Source: Hofstenia miamia
Lineage: Eukaryota > Xenacoelomorpha > Acoela > Hofsteniidae
Reading direction: 5' to 3'
Assembly: GCA_900660155.1 (NCBI GenBank)
Contig: CABFPE010001035.1
Location: 11,886 to 65,699, forward strand
Length of the DNA stretch: 53,814 nt
A program made the translations under genes and the position numbers. The notes beneath the pieces are model-generated. The model worked only from the letters and a program-made list of their open reading frames with translations. It searched no databases and was not told the DNA's origin. Numbering within the stretch: the stretch's first letter is position 1; each line of letters begins with the position of its first letter. Below, piece after piece: positions 1 to 10,816 of this stretch.

Positions 1-54
1 GATGTTCGCCTAACGGCTCACATAGTAAATATGCGTAGAAGCGCGCCCACCCAG
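1..54 (-). mobile_element. Right end of a type-1 monomer (cut by window edge)
   Basis: The window opens in the last 54 bp of a type-1 unit. It shows the conserved terminal block (GTTCGCCTAACGGCTCACA, then CGCGCCCACCCAG) that closes every later type-1 unit. On the strand that encodes RepHel in the long units, this is the element's 5' end. Confidence 0.75.
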
Positions 55-1982
55 CCTTTGCTTCGCCGGGTTGGGTTTGGTAATGTATGCGTCTTCTTTC
101 TACTGAAAATTTGATTTGAAATTCAACAGCCAATGGCATTGATACATATTGTGTTGCTGTAGCTACGTTAGAAATTCAATTTACGCAGCTATATTTCTGC
201 AGCAATGGATTCTGAAATATTTTGTATAATGTATTGTTGAGCATATTGTGGAATGCCACTATAAACAAATTGTTAAATTCAAACTTATATTGATATTGAG
301 TATTATGTCTTAATATGGTGTAATTCATACATAGAAACTTCTAATTTCTAATTGTTTTATCAATTTCTAATATGAATTTTTGTATTTGTATTAAATAACC
401 CTTTCCTATCCTATTACAATCTGCAAATGATGTATCTTCATTCTATCTAAAGTGGGTTTAATTGTTTGATGTATGTGACCTTTTTTCATCTGATTCCTCC
501 CAGGATGGGGAGGTATCAGAAGAAAAAAGCTTGAATGTTTATATTTTCTTTTGAAAGTAAACAACTTTGAATATTTTATCTTATCTCCCTGCTAAAGTCA
601 AATTTCATGCCTATTCACATATATTTTGGAAAGCTAATTATATATTAAGTACAAGCAGCATAAATACTCTACTAGCATCCTATCTATGCAGCTAAATGAT
701 CAAATGAAAATGACGCGCGATTGTAATATTTCACTCTAATTCTTCTGCTTATACTGTGCTATTAGATATTTATAAAACAAATTTAATGCATGTAGTGATC
801 AGTAAATATATTAGTTAGTATATTAATGACTAAATTTATAATAAATAATAAAACTTAGTTAAAGATAATTTTTACAAATAATACTTTTCAATTTTTTGAA
901 CTTTGCAAAAGTGCGAAATTTATCGGTTTAATGCTTAATTCGATAAAAGTTATTATCGCGCAGCAACAGTTAATATAGATTTGGAAAGAAGAAATCATTG
1001 GCCATCGAATGCAAAAAAAATTATTAAAATCCGTAAAGAATTGACAGAGAAATTCCATGTTAAACATTGACTAAACTTTCGCGAAATTCATTTTAAAAGT
1101 TTACCCGCACTTCTAGCCCCGCCTATGTGCATATATGCGATTTTTTCTGCATTGTCGCATGATGGACGATAAGACAATTATATTAATACAAAAATTCCGA
1201 ATATTTGATTGAATGCATCAGTGTAAAATCCAATAAATTACTATGACCCACACTTGGCCCCAGAGCCTGAAATTCTGGGCTTTTCAAAGTTGTTGTTATA
1301 TGTACATGTGCGTCGATGTATTTCATATTGGAATGCTTTGGAAGCATTTCTAAAGCTTAAATACTGACAGAGATATAATGAATTTTGTATTTTAAAAGTT
1401 TTTTGGCCAGTTTGCCCAAAGTTTTTAGAAAGTTTGAAAACTTTAAATTTGTTATTGTACATTGAGGTCTTCCGAAGGTGTTGCAATGGGTTTAGACCTC
1501 AAAGATGCCATAGCCATTGCAAATAAATTCAAACAAAAATGGAATCAATTAAGACAGTTATAGTGTGGAAACACTGGATGCCTAATTTGGGCTTTCCAAA
1601 AGCCTTTTTTCATTTCTGACTTTATATTCTTTTAGAACTTACAAATCTAAGGTCGCTAGTAAAAAGAAAAGTGAAAATCGGCCCATTCTAGCCAGAGATT
1701 TTGAAGGCGAATTTTTCACAGTCAAGTGATGACGTAATGGCTTCAAACTGACCCAATTGGAGGGGCCAGTAGACCCCCTCAAAGTGAATAGCGTCCTTAG
1801 CAAATTTAATAGGTTGCCTAAAAAGGGTCAAAGTATACATGTGCAAAAAATTAAAAAAATCGTTCGACTATTCCAAAAGTTAGTCCAGAGCCCCCCCTAG
1901 TTGTGACAACCGTTAAAACAGCGTCTAGGATGTTCGCCTAGCGGCTCACATAGTAATTATGCGTAGAAGCGCGCCCACCCAG
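55..1982 (-). mobile_element. Type-1 non-autonomous Helitron-like monomer, unit 1
   Basis: A 1,928-bp non-coding unit lies between two CACCCAG ends. From left to right it holds: a GC-rich left-end segment (55-75) that can fold against the flanking CCCAG; a block around 120-240 shared by all type-1 units; a 50-nt hairpin at 480-529; an AT-rich middle; a conserved block at about 1010-1150; and a right third ending in ACCGTTAAAACAGC, GTTCGCCTAGCGGC and CGCGCCCACCCAG. No convincing protein is encoded. The small open frames recur only because the DNA repeats. Sharing of its right-end blocks with the long RepHel units suggests mobilisation in trans; this is inference. Confidence 0.7.
480..529. repeat. 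50-nt hairpin of type-1 unit 1
   Basis: The left arm is CTTTTTTCATCTGAT-T-CCTCCC. The right arm is GGGAGG-T-ATCAG followed by AAGAAAAAAG, with a loop of about 6 nt. Roughly 20 of 22 positions pair. Equivalent hairpins occur in every other type-1 unit and, with different bases, in type-2 units. Confidence 0.8.
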
Positions 1983-3913
1983 CCTTTGCTTCGCCGGGTT
2001 GGGTTTGGTAATGTATGCGTCTTCTTTCTACCGAAAATTTGATTTGAAATTCAACAGCCAATTGCATTGATTCATGTGATTTGTGTTGCTCTAGCTACGA
2101 TGGAAATCCAATCTACGCAGCTATATTTCTGCAGCAATGGATTCTGAAATATTTTGTATAATCTATTGTTGTGCATATTGTGGAATGCTACTATAAACAA
2201 ATTGTTAACTTCAAACTTATATTGATAATGAATAGTATGTTTTCATAAGGTATTATTTATACATAGAAGTTTCAAATTTCTAATTGTTTTATCAATTTCA
2301 ATTATTATTATAATTATATTAAATAAGACTTTGCTATCCTATTACAATCTGCAAATGATGTATCTTCATTCTATCTAAAGTTGGTTTTAATTTTTTGATG
2401 TATGTGACCTTTTTTCATCTGATTCCTCCCAGGATGGGGAGGTATCAGAAGAAAAAAGCCCGAATGTTTATATTTTCTATAGAAAGTAAATAACTTTGAA
2501 TATTTTATCTTATCTAAAAGATAAAATCGAACTTCATACTGATTCACTTATATTTTTTTGTTTAACTAATTATATATTAAGTACATACAGCATTAATACC
2601 CTACTAGCATCCTGTGTATGCAGAAAAATGATTTCATGATAATGATGTGCGATTGTGATATTTCGTTCTAATTCTTCTGCTTATACTGTGCTATTAGATA
2701 TTTTAAAACAAATTTATTGCATGTAGAGATCAGTAAATATGTTAGTTTGTATATTAATGAATAAATTTATAATAAATAATAACACTTAGGTAAAAATAAT
2801 TGTTACAAATAATATATTTTATTTTTGTTAGTTTTGCGAAAGTGCGAAATTTGTAGGTTTATTGCTTATTTTGTAAAATGTTACTATCGCGCAGCAATAA
2901 TTGATATTGATTAAGAAAGAGAAGATCATTAGCCATCGAATGCAAAAAAAATTATTAAAATCCGTAAAGAATTGACAGAGAAATTCCATGTTAAACATTG
3001 ACTAAACTTTCGCGAAATTCATTTTAAAAGTTTACCCGCACTTCTAGCCCCGCCTATGTGCATATATGCGATTTTTTCTGCATTCTCGCATGATGTACGA
3101 TAAGACAATTATATTAATACAAAAATTCCGAAAATTTGATTGAATGCATCAGTGTAAAATCCAATAAATTACAATGACCCACACTTGGCCCCAGAGCCTG
3201 AAATTCTGGGCTTTCCAAAGTTGTTGTTATATGTACACGTGCGTCAATGTATTTCATATTGGAATGTTTTGGAAGCATTTCAAAAGCTTAAATAATGAAA
3301 GAGATATATTGAATTTTGTATTTTAAAAGTTTTTGCGCCACTTTGCCAAAAGTTTTGAGAAAGTTTGAAAACTTTAAATTTGTTATTGTAGATTGAGGTC
3401 TTCCGAAGGTGTTGTCATTGGTTTAGACTTCAAAGCTACCATAGCCATTGCAAATAAATTCAAACAAAAATGGAATCAATTAAGACAGTTATAGTGTGGA
3501 AACACTGGATGCCTATTTTGGGCTTTCCAAAAGCCTTTTTTCAATTCTGACTTTATATTCTTTTAGAACTTACAAATCTAAGGTCGCTAGTAAAAAGAAA
3601 ATTGAAAATCGGCCCATTCTAGCCAGAGATTTTGAAGGCGAATTTTTCACAGTCAAGTGATGACGTAATGGCTTCAAACTGACCCAATTGGAGGGCCCAG
3701 TAGACCCCCTCAAAGTGAATAGCATCCTTAGCAAATTTAATAGGTTGCCTAAAAAGGGTCAAAGTATACATGTGCAAAAAATAAAAAAAATTCAACACCT
3801 TTTGCAAAATCTGTCCGGGAGCCCCCCCTAGTTGTGACAACCGATAAAACAGCGTCTAGGATGTTCGCCTAGCGGCTCACATAGTAATTATGCGTAGAAG
3901 CGCGCCCACCCAG
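1983..3913 (-). mobile_element. Type-1 monomer, unit 2
   Basis: A 1,931-bp unit of the same layout and left-end variant (CCTTTGCTTCGCCGGG) as the unit before it. It is colinear throughout with scattered substitutions and small indels. The terminal stem-loop near its right end reads GCC-TAGC-GGC rather than GCC-TAAC-GGC, so the loop changed and the stem did not. No gene seen. Confidence 0.75.
2409..2458. repeat. 50-nt hairpin of type-1 unit 2
   Basis: Same arms and loop as at 480-529. It begins 426 bp from the unit's left end, the same spacing as in unit 1. Confidence 0.8.
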
Positions 3914-3917
3914 TACT

Positions 3918-3933
3918 CCAACGTGAACGTTGG
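3918..3933. repeat. Left-end hairpin, unit 3 variant
   Basis: CCAACGT-GA-ACGTTGG is a perfect 7-bp stem with a 2-nt loop, 4 nt inside the unit boundary. Other units have unrelated stems at this place. Confidence 0.75.
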
Positions 3934-4674
3934 TTTGGGTTTGGTATTGTATGCTAGTCTTTCTTTAAAAATTTCATTTTAAATTCAACAGCCAATTGCA
4001 TTGATGATATGATTTGTGTTGATGTAGCTACGATAGAAATTAAATCTACGCAGATATATTTCTGCCACAATGGATTCTGAAACCGCTATATTTGTCGCAA
4101 CAAAATTTCTGCCGCATTTAAATTTTACAAATTCATGTTTGCACTGATTTTAAACAATTGTGTATCTTTACATTGATTGTTCTTATGTTTCCAGATTTTT
4201 TTAATTAATTATAATTATAGTTAAATTTTTTATTAAACATTACTCAGCTTTATTGATGAAAACAATTCCGACATTTCATTAACTAGTTAATTTAGAGATG
4301 GTTTTTGAAAAGAAATTCTCAATGCTATTCTAATTGACATTTCAAAAATTAAAGCATAATGCAATAAAAAGTTGCATTAAATAAAGAGAGCATTTGAAAT
4401 TTTAATTGTGAAATCCATGCGGTGATTTGTTATTTCAATTTAATGCTTCTAGCAATTGAAATTATCAAAATCATTTTACAAGTAGGCACAATTTTAATAT
4501 ACATACATGCAGGGATTATGAAAACTAGAAATTCTAATTTGTGCTTATTCATCAATATCAATTTGAAATAATTTTTTGTTTTAATACATTTAAGTAAGTA
4601 ATAATATGTGAATTGATACATACATATTTGTTTAAAGATGAAAAGCATATATTTACAAAAATTTACAAACATTT

Positions 4675-5033
4675 TTAAAATCTAGTTGCTACACTAGGTT
4701 CAATTATTGCTGCATTCACTATTTCAACTGCAGTAGCTCTAAGTTTAAGGTTTTCTAAGTTTTCAGGGATGACATTTGGGGTAATTGATGCAATGTGTAC
4801 ATCGTGGACGTCAAGCACTTCACCATCGGGATTTTCAGAGCATTTTATCCACCCAACAATGTTCCAAAGGCTCACTTTTTCATTAATTGTATTTATTGTG
4901 TTTCGTAGATCAATAATATCTATAATAGCATTTGGCAGGGCTAAAAGATCTTCATTTATTATTAATTTTGAAAAGGCAAATGACTGAAAATATGTTTGCG
5001 ATAAGGTCTTCCCATTTATCACCACTTTTACAG
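4675..5033 (-). pseudogene. RPA-like single-strand DNA-binding protein, 3' fragment
   Basis: About 118 codons are open on the minus strand, ending in TAA at 4675-4677 and running into the N at 5034. The product is homologous by eye to the C-terminal part of the 319-aa protein at 45940-46899. Shared landmarks are INGK-LS near the start, GWIKCSENPDGE (GWTKCAENSEGE in the other) and DVHIAS/DVHIAA, and both end shortly after a conserved LKL. RPA/OB-fold proteins are known accessory genes of some Helitrons. Here the gene points the same way as RepHel, opposite to the copy at 45.9 kb. The upstream part is cut off by the assembly join, so I cannot tell whether the original gene is whole. The apparent Met just across the N belongs to the satellite. 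Confidence 0.6.
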
Positions 5034-5034
5034 N
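5034..5034. other. Assembly join (single N)
   Basis: The sequence changes from the RPA-like fragment to the left block of a type-1 unit. The same block (AGCCAATTGCATTGAT) was already seen near 3990, so this is a join between repeat copies and not a one-base ambiguity. Confidence 0.8.
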
Positions 5035-5376
5035 AGCCAATGGCATTGATTCATATGATTTGTGTTGCTGTAGCTACGATAGAAATTCAATCTACGCAGC
5101 TATATTTCTGAAATATATTGTATTATGTATTGTTGAACATATTGTGGAATGCTACGATAAACAAATGGTTAACTTCAAACTTATATTGATAATGAGTATT
5201 ATATCTTAATAAGGTATTATTAATGCATAGAATCTTCTAATTTCTAATTGTTTTATCAATTTCTAATATTAATTTTTGTATTTGTATTAAGTAATACATA
5301 GCTATTTTATTAAAATCTGGAAATGATGTTCATTCATTTTGTCTAAAGTGTGTTTTAATTGTTTGTTGTATGCGAC

Positions 5377-5425
5377 CTTTTTTCTCTGATTCCTCCCAGG
5401 ATAGGGAGGTATCAGAAGAAAAAAG
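5377..5425. repeat. Conserved hairpin, type-1 (unit 3 region)
   Basis: Same design as the hairpin at 480-529, with one base missing in the outer left arm. The 6-bp CCTCCC/GGGAGG core is intact. Confidence 0.75.
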
Positions 5426-6134
5426 CTTGAATGTTTATATTTTCTATTGAAAGTAAACAACTTTGAATATTTTATCTTATCTCCCTGCTAAAGTCAAATT
5501 TCATACCTATTCACATATATTTTATTTTGTAAAACTAATTATATATTAAGCACAAACAGCATAAATACTCTACTAGCATCCTATATATGTAGATAAATGA
5601 TCACATGAAATGACGTGCGATTATAATATTTCATTCTAATTCTTCTGCTTATACTGTGCTATTAGATATTTATAAACCATATTTATGGCATGTAGTGATC
5701 AGTAATATGTTAATTAGTATATTAATACCTTAATTTATAATAAATAATAAAACTTAGATAAAGATAATTGCAAATAATATATTTTATTTTTGTTAGTTTT
5801 GCGAAAGTGCGAAATTTGTAGGTTTATTGCTTATTTCGTAAAATGTTAATATCGCGCAGCAACAGTTAATATAGATTTAGAAAGAGGAGATCATTAGCCA
5901 TCGAATGCAAAAAAATTATTAAAATCCATAAAGAATTGACAGAGAAATTCCATGTTAAACATTGACTAAACTTTCGCGAAATTCATTTTAAAAGTTTACC
6001 CGCACTTCTAGCCCCGCCTATGTGCATATATGCGATTTTTTCTGCATTGTCGCATAATGTACGATAAGACAATTATATTAATAAAAAAATTCCGAACATT
6101 TGAGTGAATACATCAGTGTAAAATCCAATAAATT

Positions 6135-6135
6135 N
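6135..6135. other. Assembly join (single N)
   Basis: After the N the sequence repeats a block already read at about 5930-6130 (GTAAAGAATTGACAGAG onward). Confidence 0.8.
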
Positions 6136-6681
6136 GTAAAGAATTGACAGAGAAATTCCATGTTAAACATTGACTAAACTTTCGTAAAATTTATTTTAAA
6201 AGTTTACCCGCACTTCTAGACCCGCCTATGTGCATATATACGATTTTTTCTGAATTGTCGCATGATATACGTTAAGACAAATATACTAATACAAAAATTC
6301 CGTATATTTGATTGAATACATCAGTGTAAAATCCAATAAATTACTATGACCCACACTTGGCCCCAGAGCCTGAAATTCTGGGCTTTCCAAATTTGTTGTT
6401 ATATGTACATGTGCGTCGATGTATTTCATATTGGAATGCTTTGGAAGCATTTCAAATGCTTAAATAACGAAAGAAATATATTGAATTTTGTATTTTAAAA
6501 GTTTTTGCACCACTTTGCCAAAAGTTTTGAGAAAGTTTGAAAACTTTAAATTTGTTATTGTACATTGAGGTCTTCCGAAGGTGTTTTCATTGGTTTAGAC
6601 CTCAAACCTGCCATAGCCATTGCAAATAAATTCAAACAAAAATGGAATCAATTAAGACAGTTATAGTGTGGAAACACTGGA

Positions 6682-6682
6682 N
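6682..6682. other. Assembly join (single N)
   Basis: About 230 bp of the normal type-1 right third is skipped, from GGAAACACTGGA to TCCTTAGCAAATTT. Confidence 0.75.
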
Positions 6683-6876
6683 TCCTTAGCAAATTTAATA
6701 GGTTGCCTAAAAAGGGTCAAAGTATACATGTGCAAAAAAAGTAAAAAAATCGTACGTCTATTCCAAAAGTTAGTCCAGAGCCCCCCCTAGTTGTGACAAC
6801 CGGTAAAACAGCGTCTAGGATGTTCGCCTAACGGCTCACATAGTAATTATGCGATGAAGCGCGCCCACCCAGACTG

Positions 6877-6890
6877 CACGCCCTTGCGTG
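6877..6890. repeat. Left-end hairpin, CACGC variant
   Basis: CACGC-CCTT-GCGTG, a 5-bp GC-rich stem 4 nt from the boundary. It recurs at 10821-10834 and 27573-27586. At 8870 onward the last base of the stem is mismatched. Confidence 0.7.
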
Positions 6891-7326
6891 TACCCTTCCT
6901 TCTTTGTATTTATTTTGTTTGTTAGACTATCTTGTCTTTCTAAGGAAAATTTCATTTGACATTGAAGAGCCAATGGCATTGATTAAAATGATTTGTGTTG
7001 CTGTAGCTACGATAGAAATCCATTTTGCACAGCTATATTTCTGCAGCAATTCATTCTGAAAATTTGTATTATGTATTGCTAAGCATATTGTGTAATGCTA
7101 TTATAAACACTTGTAAATTAGATCTTATATTTATAATGATTATTACACCTTACATGCAATGTGGTGTTATGAATACATACCATTTTTAATTTTTAATTGT
7201 TTTATCAATTCCTAATATTAAATAGTAAAATGATAATAGAAAACTCTTAGGTATCCTGTTAAATTCTACAGATGATGTGTCTTTGATTTGGTCAAATTCA
7301 TCTTTCAATTGTTTATTGTATGCGAC

Positions 7327-7373
7327 CTTTTTTCATCTGATTCCCTCAGGATGGAGGGATCAGAAGAAAAAAG
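7327..7373. repeat. Conserved hairpin, divergent type-1 unit 4
   Basis: Its arms differ from those of the other type-1 units: CTGATTCCCTC pairs with GAGGG-ATCAG, where the others have CCTCCC/GGGAGG. Pairing is retained although both arms changed. Confidence 0.75.
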
Positions 7374-8869
7374 GTTGAAAGTTTCTATTTTTGAATGCAA
7401 ATAACTAACTTTGAAATGGCAAACTTTTCAAATTTTTTTAAGCAATATTTCAATATTCATTTAAAAATATTTTAGTTTGTCTGCCTAATAAGAATCGAAT
7501 CTTATACATAATATTATATACTTCTGTTGTTAACTAGTTGTATATCATGCTCAAATAGCCTAAACACTATATTAACTGTTTGAGTATGGAGAATATTGGA
7601 CACATTATAATGACGCGCGATTGTAATATTTCACACTAAATCTTCTGCAATTGCTATACAACACAAATTTTACGCACATCTATTATTAATTAATATACTA
7701 CTTAGTATAAAAATGACATATTTTATAATAAAATTTAAAGTTTAATAAAATATATTTTTATATAATATATATTTTATTTTTGTTAGTTTTACGAAAGTGC
7801 GAAATTTGTAGGTTTATTGCATATTTCGAAAAAAGTTAATATCGCGCAGCAACAGTTAATATAGATTTGGAAAGAGGAGATCATTAGCAATCGAATGCAA
7901 ATAAAATTATTAAAATCGGTAAAGAATTGACAGAGAAATTCCATGTTAAACATTGACTAAACTTTCGCGAAATTCATTTTAAAAGTTTACCCGCACTTCT
8001 AGCCCCGCCTATGTGCATATATGCGATTTTTTCTGCATTGTCGCATGATGTACGATAAGACAATTATATTAATACAAAAATTCCGAATATTTGATTAAAT
8101 GCATCAGTGTAAAATCCAATAAATAACTATGACCCACACTTGGCCCCAGAGCCTGAAATTCTGGGCTTTTCAAAGTTGTTGTTATATGTACATGTGCGTC
8201 GATGTATTTCATATTGGAATGCTTTGGAAGCATTTCAAAAGCTTAAATAACTAAAGAGATATATTCTAATTTTGTATTTTAAAAGTTTTTGCGCCAGTTT
8301 GCCAAAAGTTTTGAGAAAGTTTGAAAACTTTTAATTTGTTATTGTAGATTGAGGTCTTCCGAAGGTGTTGTCATTGGTTTAGACTTCAAAGCTACAATAG
8401 CCATTGCAAATAAATTCAAACAAAAATGGAATCAATTAAGACAGTTATAGTGTGGAAACACTGGATGCCTATTTTGGGCTTTCCAAAAGCCTTTTTTCAT
8501 TTCTGACTTTATATTCTTTTAGAATTTACAATTCTAAGGTCGCTAGTAAAAAGAAAATTGAAAATCGGCCCATTCTAGCCAGAGATTTTGAAGGCGAATT
8601 TTTCACAGTCAAGTGATGACGTAATGGCTTCAAACGGACCCAATTGGAGCGCCCAGTAGCCCCCCTCAAAGTGAATAGCATCCTTAGCAAATTTAATAGG
8701 TTGCCTAAAAAGGGTCAAAGTATACATGTGCAAAAAATAAAAAAAATTCAACACCTTTTGCAAAATCTGGCCGGGAACCCCCCCTAGCTATGACAACCGT
8801 TAAAACAGCGTCTAGGATGTTCGCCTAACGGCTCACATAGTAATTATGCGTAGAAGCGCGCCCACCCAG

Positions 8870-10816
8870 ACTGCACGCCCTTGCGTTTCCCTTCCCGGGT
8901 TGGGTTTGGTAATGTATGCGTCTTCTTTCTACGGAAAATTTGATTTGAAATTGAAGAGCCAATGGCATTGATTCATATGATTTGTGTTGCTGTAGCTACG
9001 ATAGAAATCAAATCTACGCAGCTATATTTCTGCAGCAATGGATTCTGAAATATTTTGTATAATGTATTGTTGTGCATATTGTGGAATGCTACTATAAACA
9101 AATTGTTAAATTCAAACTTATATTGATATTGAGTAGTATGTTTTCATAAGGTATTATTTATACATAGAATTTTCAAATTTCTAATTGTTTTATCAATTTC
9201 AAATATTATTATAATTATATTAAATAACCCTTTGCTATCCTATTACAATCTGCAAATGATGTATCTTCATTCTATCTAAAGTTGATTTTAAGTTTTTGAT
9301 GTATGTGACCTTTTTTCATCTGATTCCTCCCAGAATGGGGAGGTATCAGAAGAAAAAAGCCCGAATGCTTATATTTTCTATAGAAAGTAAATAGCTTTGA
9401 ATATTTTAACTTATCCAAAAGTTAAAATCGAACTTCATACTGATTCACTTATATTTTTTGTTTAACTAATTATATATTAACCACAAACAGCATTAATACC
9501 CTACTAGCATCCTGTGTATGCAGAAAAATGATTTCATGATAATGACGTGCGATTGTAATATTTTGTTCTAATTCTTCTGCTTATACTGTGCTATTAGATA
9601 TTTTAAAACATATTTATTGCATGTAGAGATCAGTAAATATGTTAGTTTGTATATTAATGATTAAATTTATAATAAATAATAACACTTAGGTAAAAATAAT
9701 TGTTACAAATAATATATTTTATTTTTGTTAGTTTTGCGAAAGTGCGAAATTTGTAGGTTTATTGCTTATTTCGAAAAATTTTATTATCGTGCAGCAATAA
9801 TTAATATAGATTTGGAAAGAGGAGATCATTAGCCATCGAATGCAAAAAAAATTATTAAAATCCGTAAAGAATTGACAGAGAAATTCCATGTTAAACATTG
9901 ACTAAACTTTCGCGAAATTCATTTTAAAAGTTTACCCGCACTTCTAGCCCCGCCTATGTGCATATATGCGATTTTTTCTGCATTGTCGCATGATGTACGA
10001 TAAGACAATTATATTAATACAAAAATTCCGAACATTTGATTGAATGCATCAGTGTAAAATCCAATAAATTACAATGACCCACACTTGGCCCCAGAGCCTG
10101 AAATTCTGGGCTTTTCAAAGTTGTTGCTATATGTACATGTGCGTCAATATATTTCATATTGGAATGCTTTGGAAGCATTTCAAAAGCTTAAATAATTAAA
10201 GAGATATATTGAATTTTGTATTTTAAAAGTTTTTGCGCCACTTTGCCAAAAGTTTTGAGAAAGTTTGAAAACTTTTAATTTGTTATTGTAGATTGAGGTC
10301 TTCCGAAGGTGTTGTCATTGGTTTAGACTTCAAAGCTGCCATAGCCATTGCAAATAAATTCAAACAAAAATGGAATCAATTAAGACAGTTATAGTGTGGA
10401 AACACTGGATGCCTATTTCAGGCTTTCCAAAAGCCTTTTTTCAATTCTGACTTTATATTCTTTTAGAACTTACAAATCTAAGGTCGCTAGTAAAAAGAAA
10501 ATTGAAAATCGGCCCATTCTAGCCAGAGATTTTGAAGGCGAATTTTTCACAGTCAATTGATGACGTAATGGCTTCAAACTGACCCAATTGGAGCGCCCAG
10601 TAGACCCCCTCAAAGTGAATAGCATCCTTAGCAAATTTAATAGGTTGCCTAAAAAGGGTCAAAGTATACATGTGCAAAAAATAAAAAAAATTCAACACCT
10701 TTTGCAAAAGTTGGTCCAGAGCCACCCCTTCTAGCCATGACAACCGTTAAAACAGCGTCTAGGATGTTCGCCTAACGGCTCACATAGTAATTATGCGATG
10801 AAGCGCGCCCACCCAG
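8870..10816 (-). mobile_element. Type-1 monomer, unit 5
   Basis: A 1,947-bp non-coding unit. Its left end mixes the CACGC hairpin start with the CCCGGGTTGGGTTTGG tail of units 1-2, so the two left-end variants recombine. The rest is standard type-1. Confidence 0.75.
9310..9359. repeat. 50-nt hairpin of type-1 unit 5
   Basis: Same arms as at 480-529, with one loop change (CAGAATG for CAGGATG). Confidence 0.8.

Larger units (their letters stand above)
3914..6872 (-). mobile_element. Type-1 unit(s), disrupted by three assembly joins and carrying an RPA-like fragment
   Basis: The apparent length of 2,959 bp is not real. After each single N the sequence jumps to another place in the same repeat: 5034 to the left block, 6135 back about 200 bp, and 6682 forward. 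The left 170 bp is a type-1 start with its own left-end hairpin (3918-3933). Type-1 similarity is then replaced at about 4080 by roughly 950 bp that holds the end of an RPA-like gene. The part after 5034 is ordinary type-1 sequence. At least two different units are probably merged here. Confidence 0.6.
6873..8869 (-). mobile_element. Type-1 monomer, unit 4 (divergent left half)
   Basis: A 1,997-bp unit. The left half (6900-7750) differs from its neighbours far more than the right half, which returns to near identity from about 7790. The left-end hairpin is CACGC-CCTT-GCGTG (6877-6890). The sharp change in similarity inside one unit suggests exchange between subfamilies. No gene seen. Confidence 0.7.

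Noticed and set aside
3619-3840. A family of 62-84-codon minus-strand frames (also 8575-8763, 10519-10743, 12431-12685, 29222-29443)
   Set aside because: They recur only because the right third of type-1 units is repeated. Starts and ends vary, other units break the frame, and no protein motif is visible.
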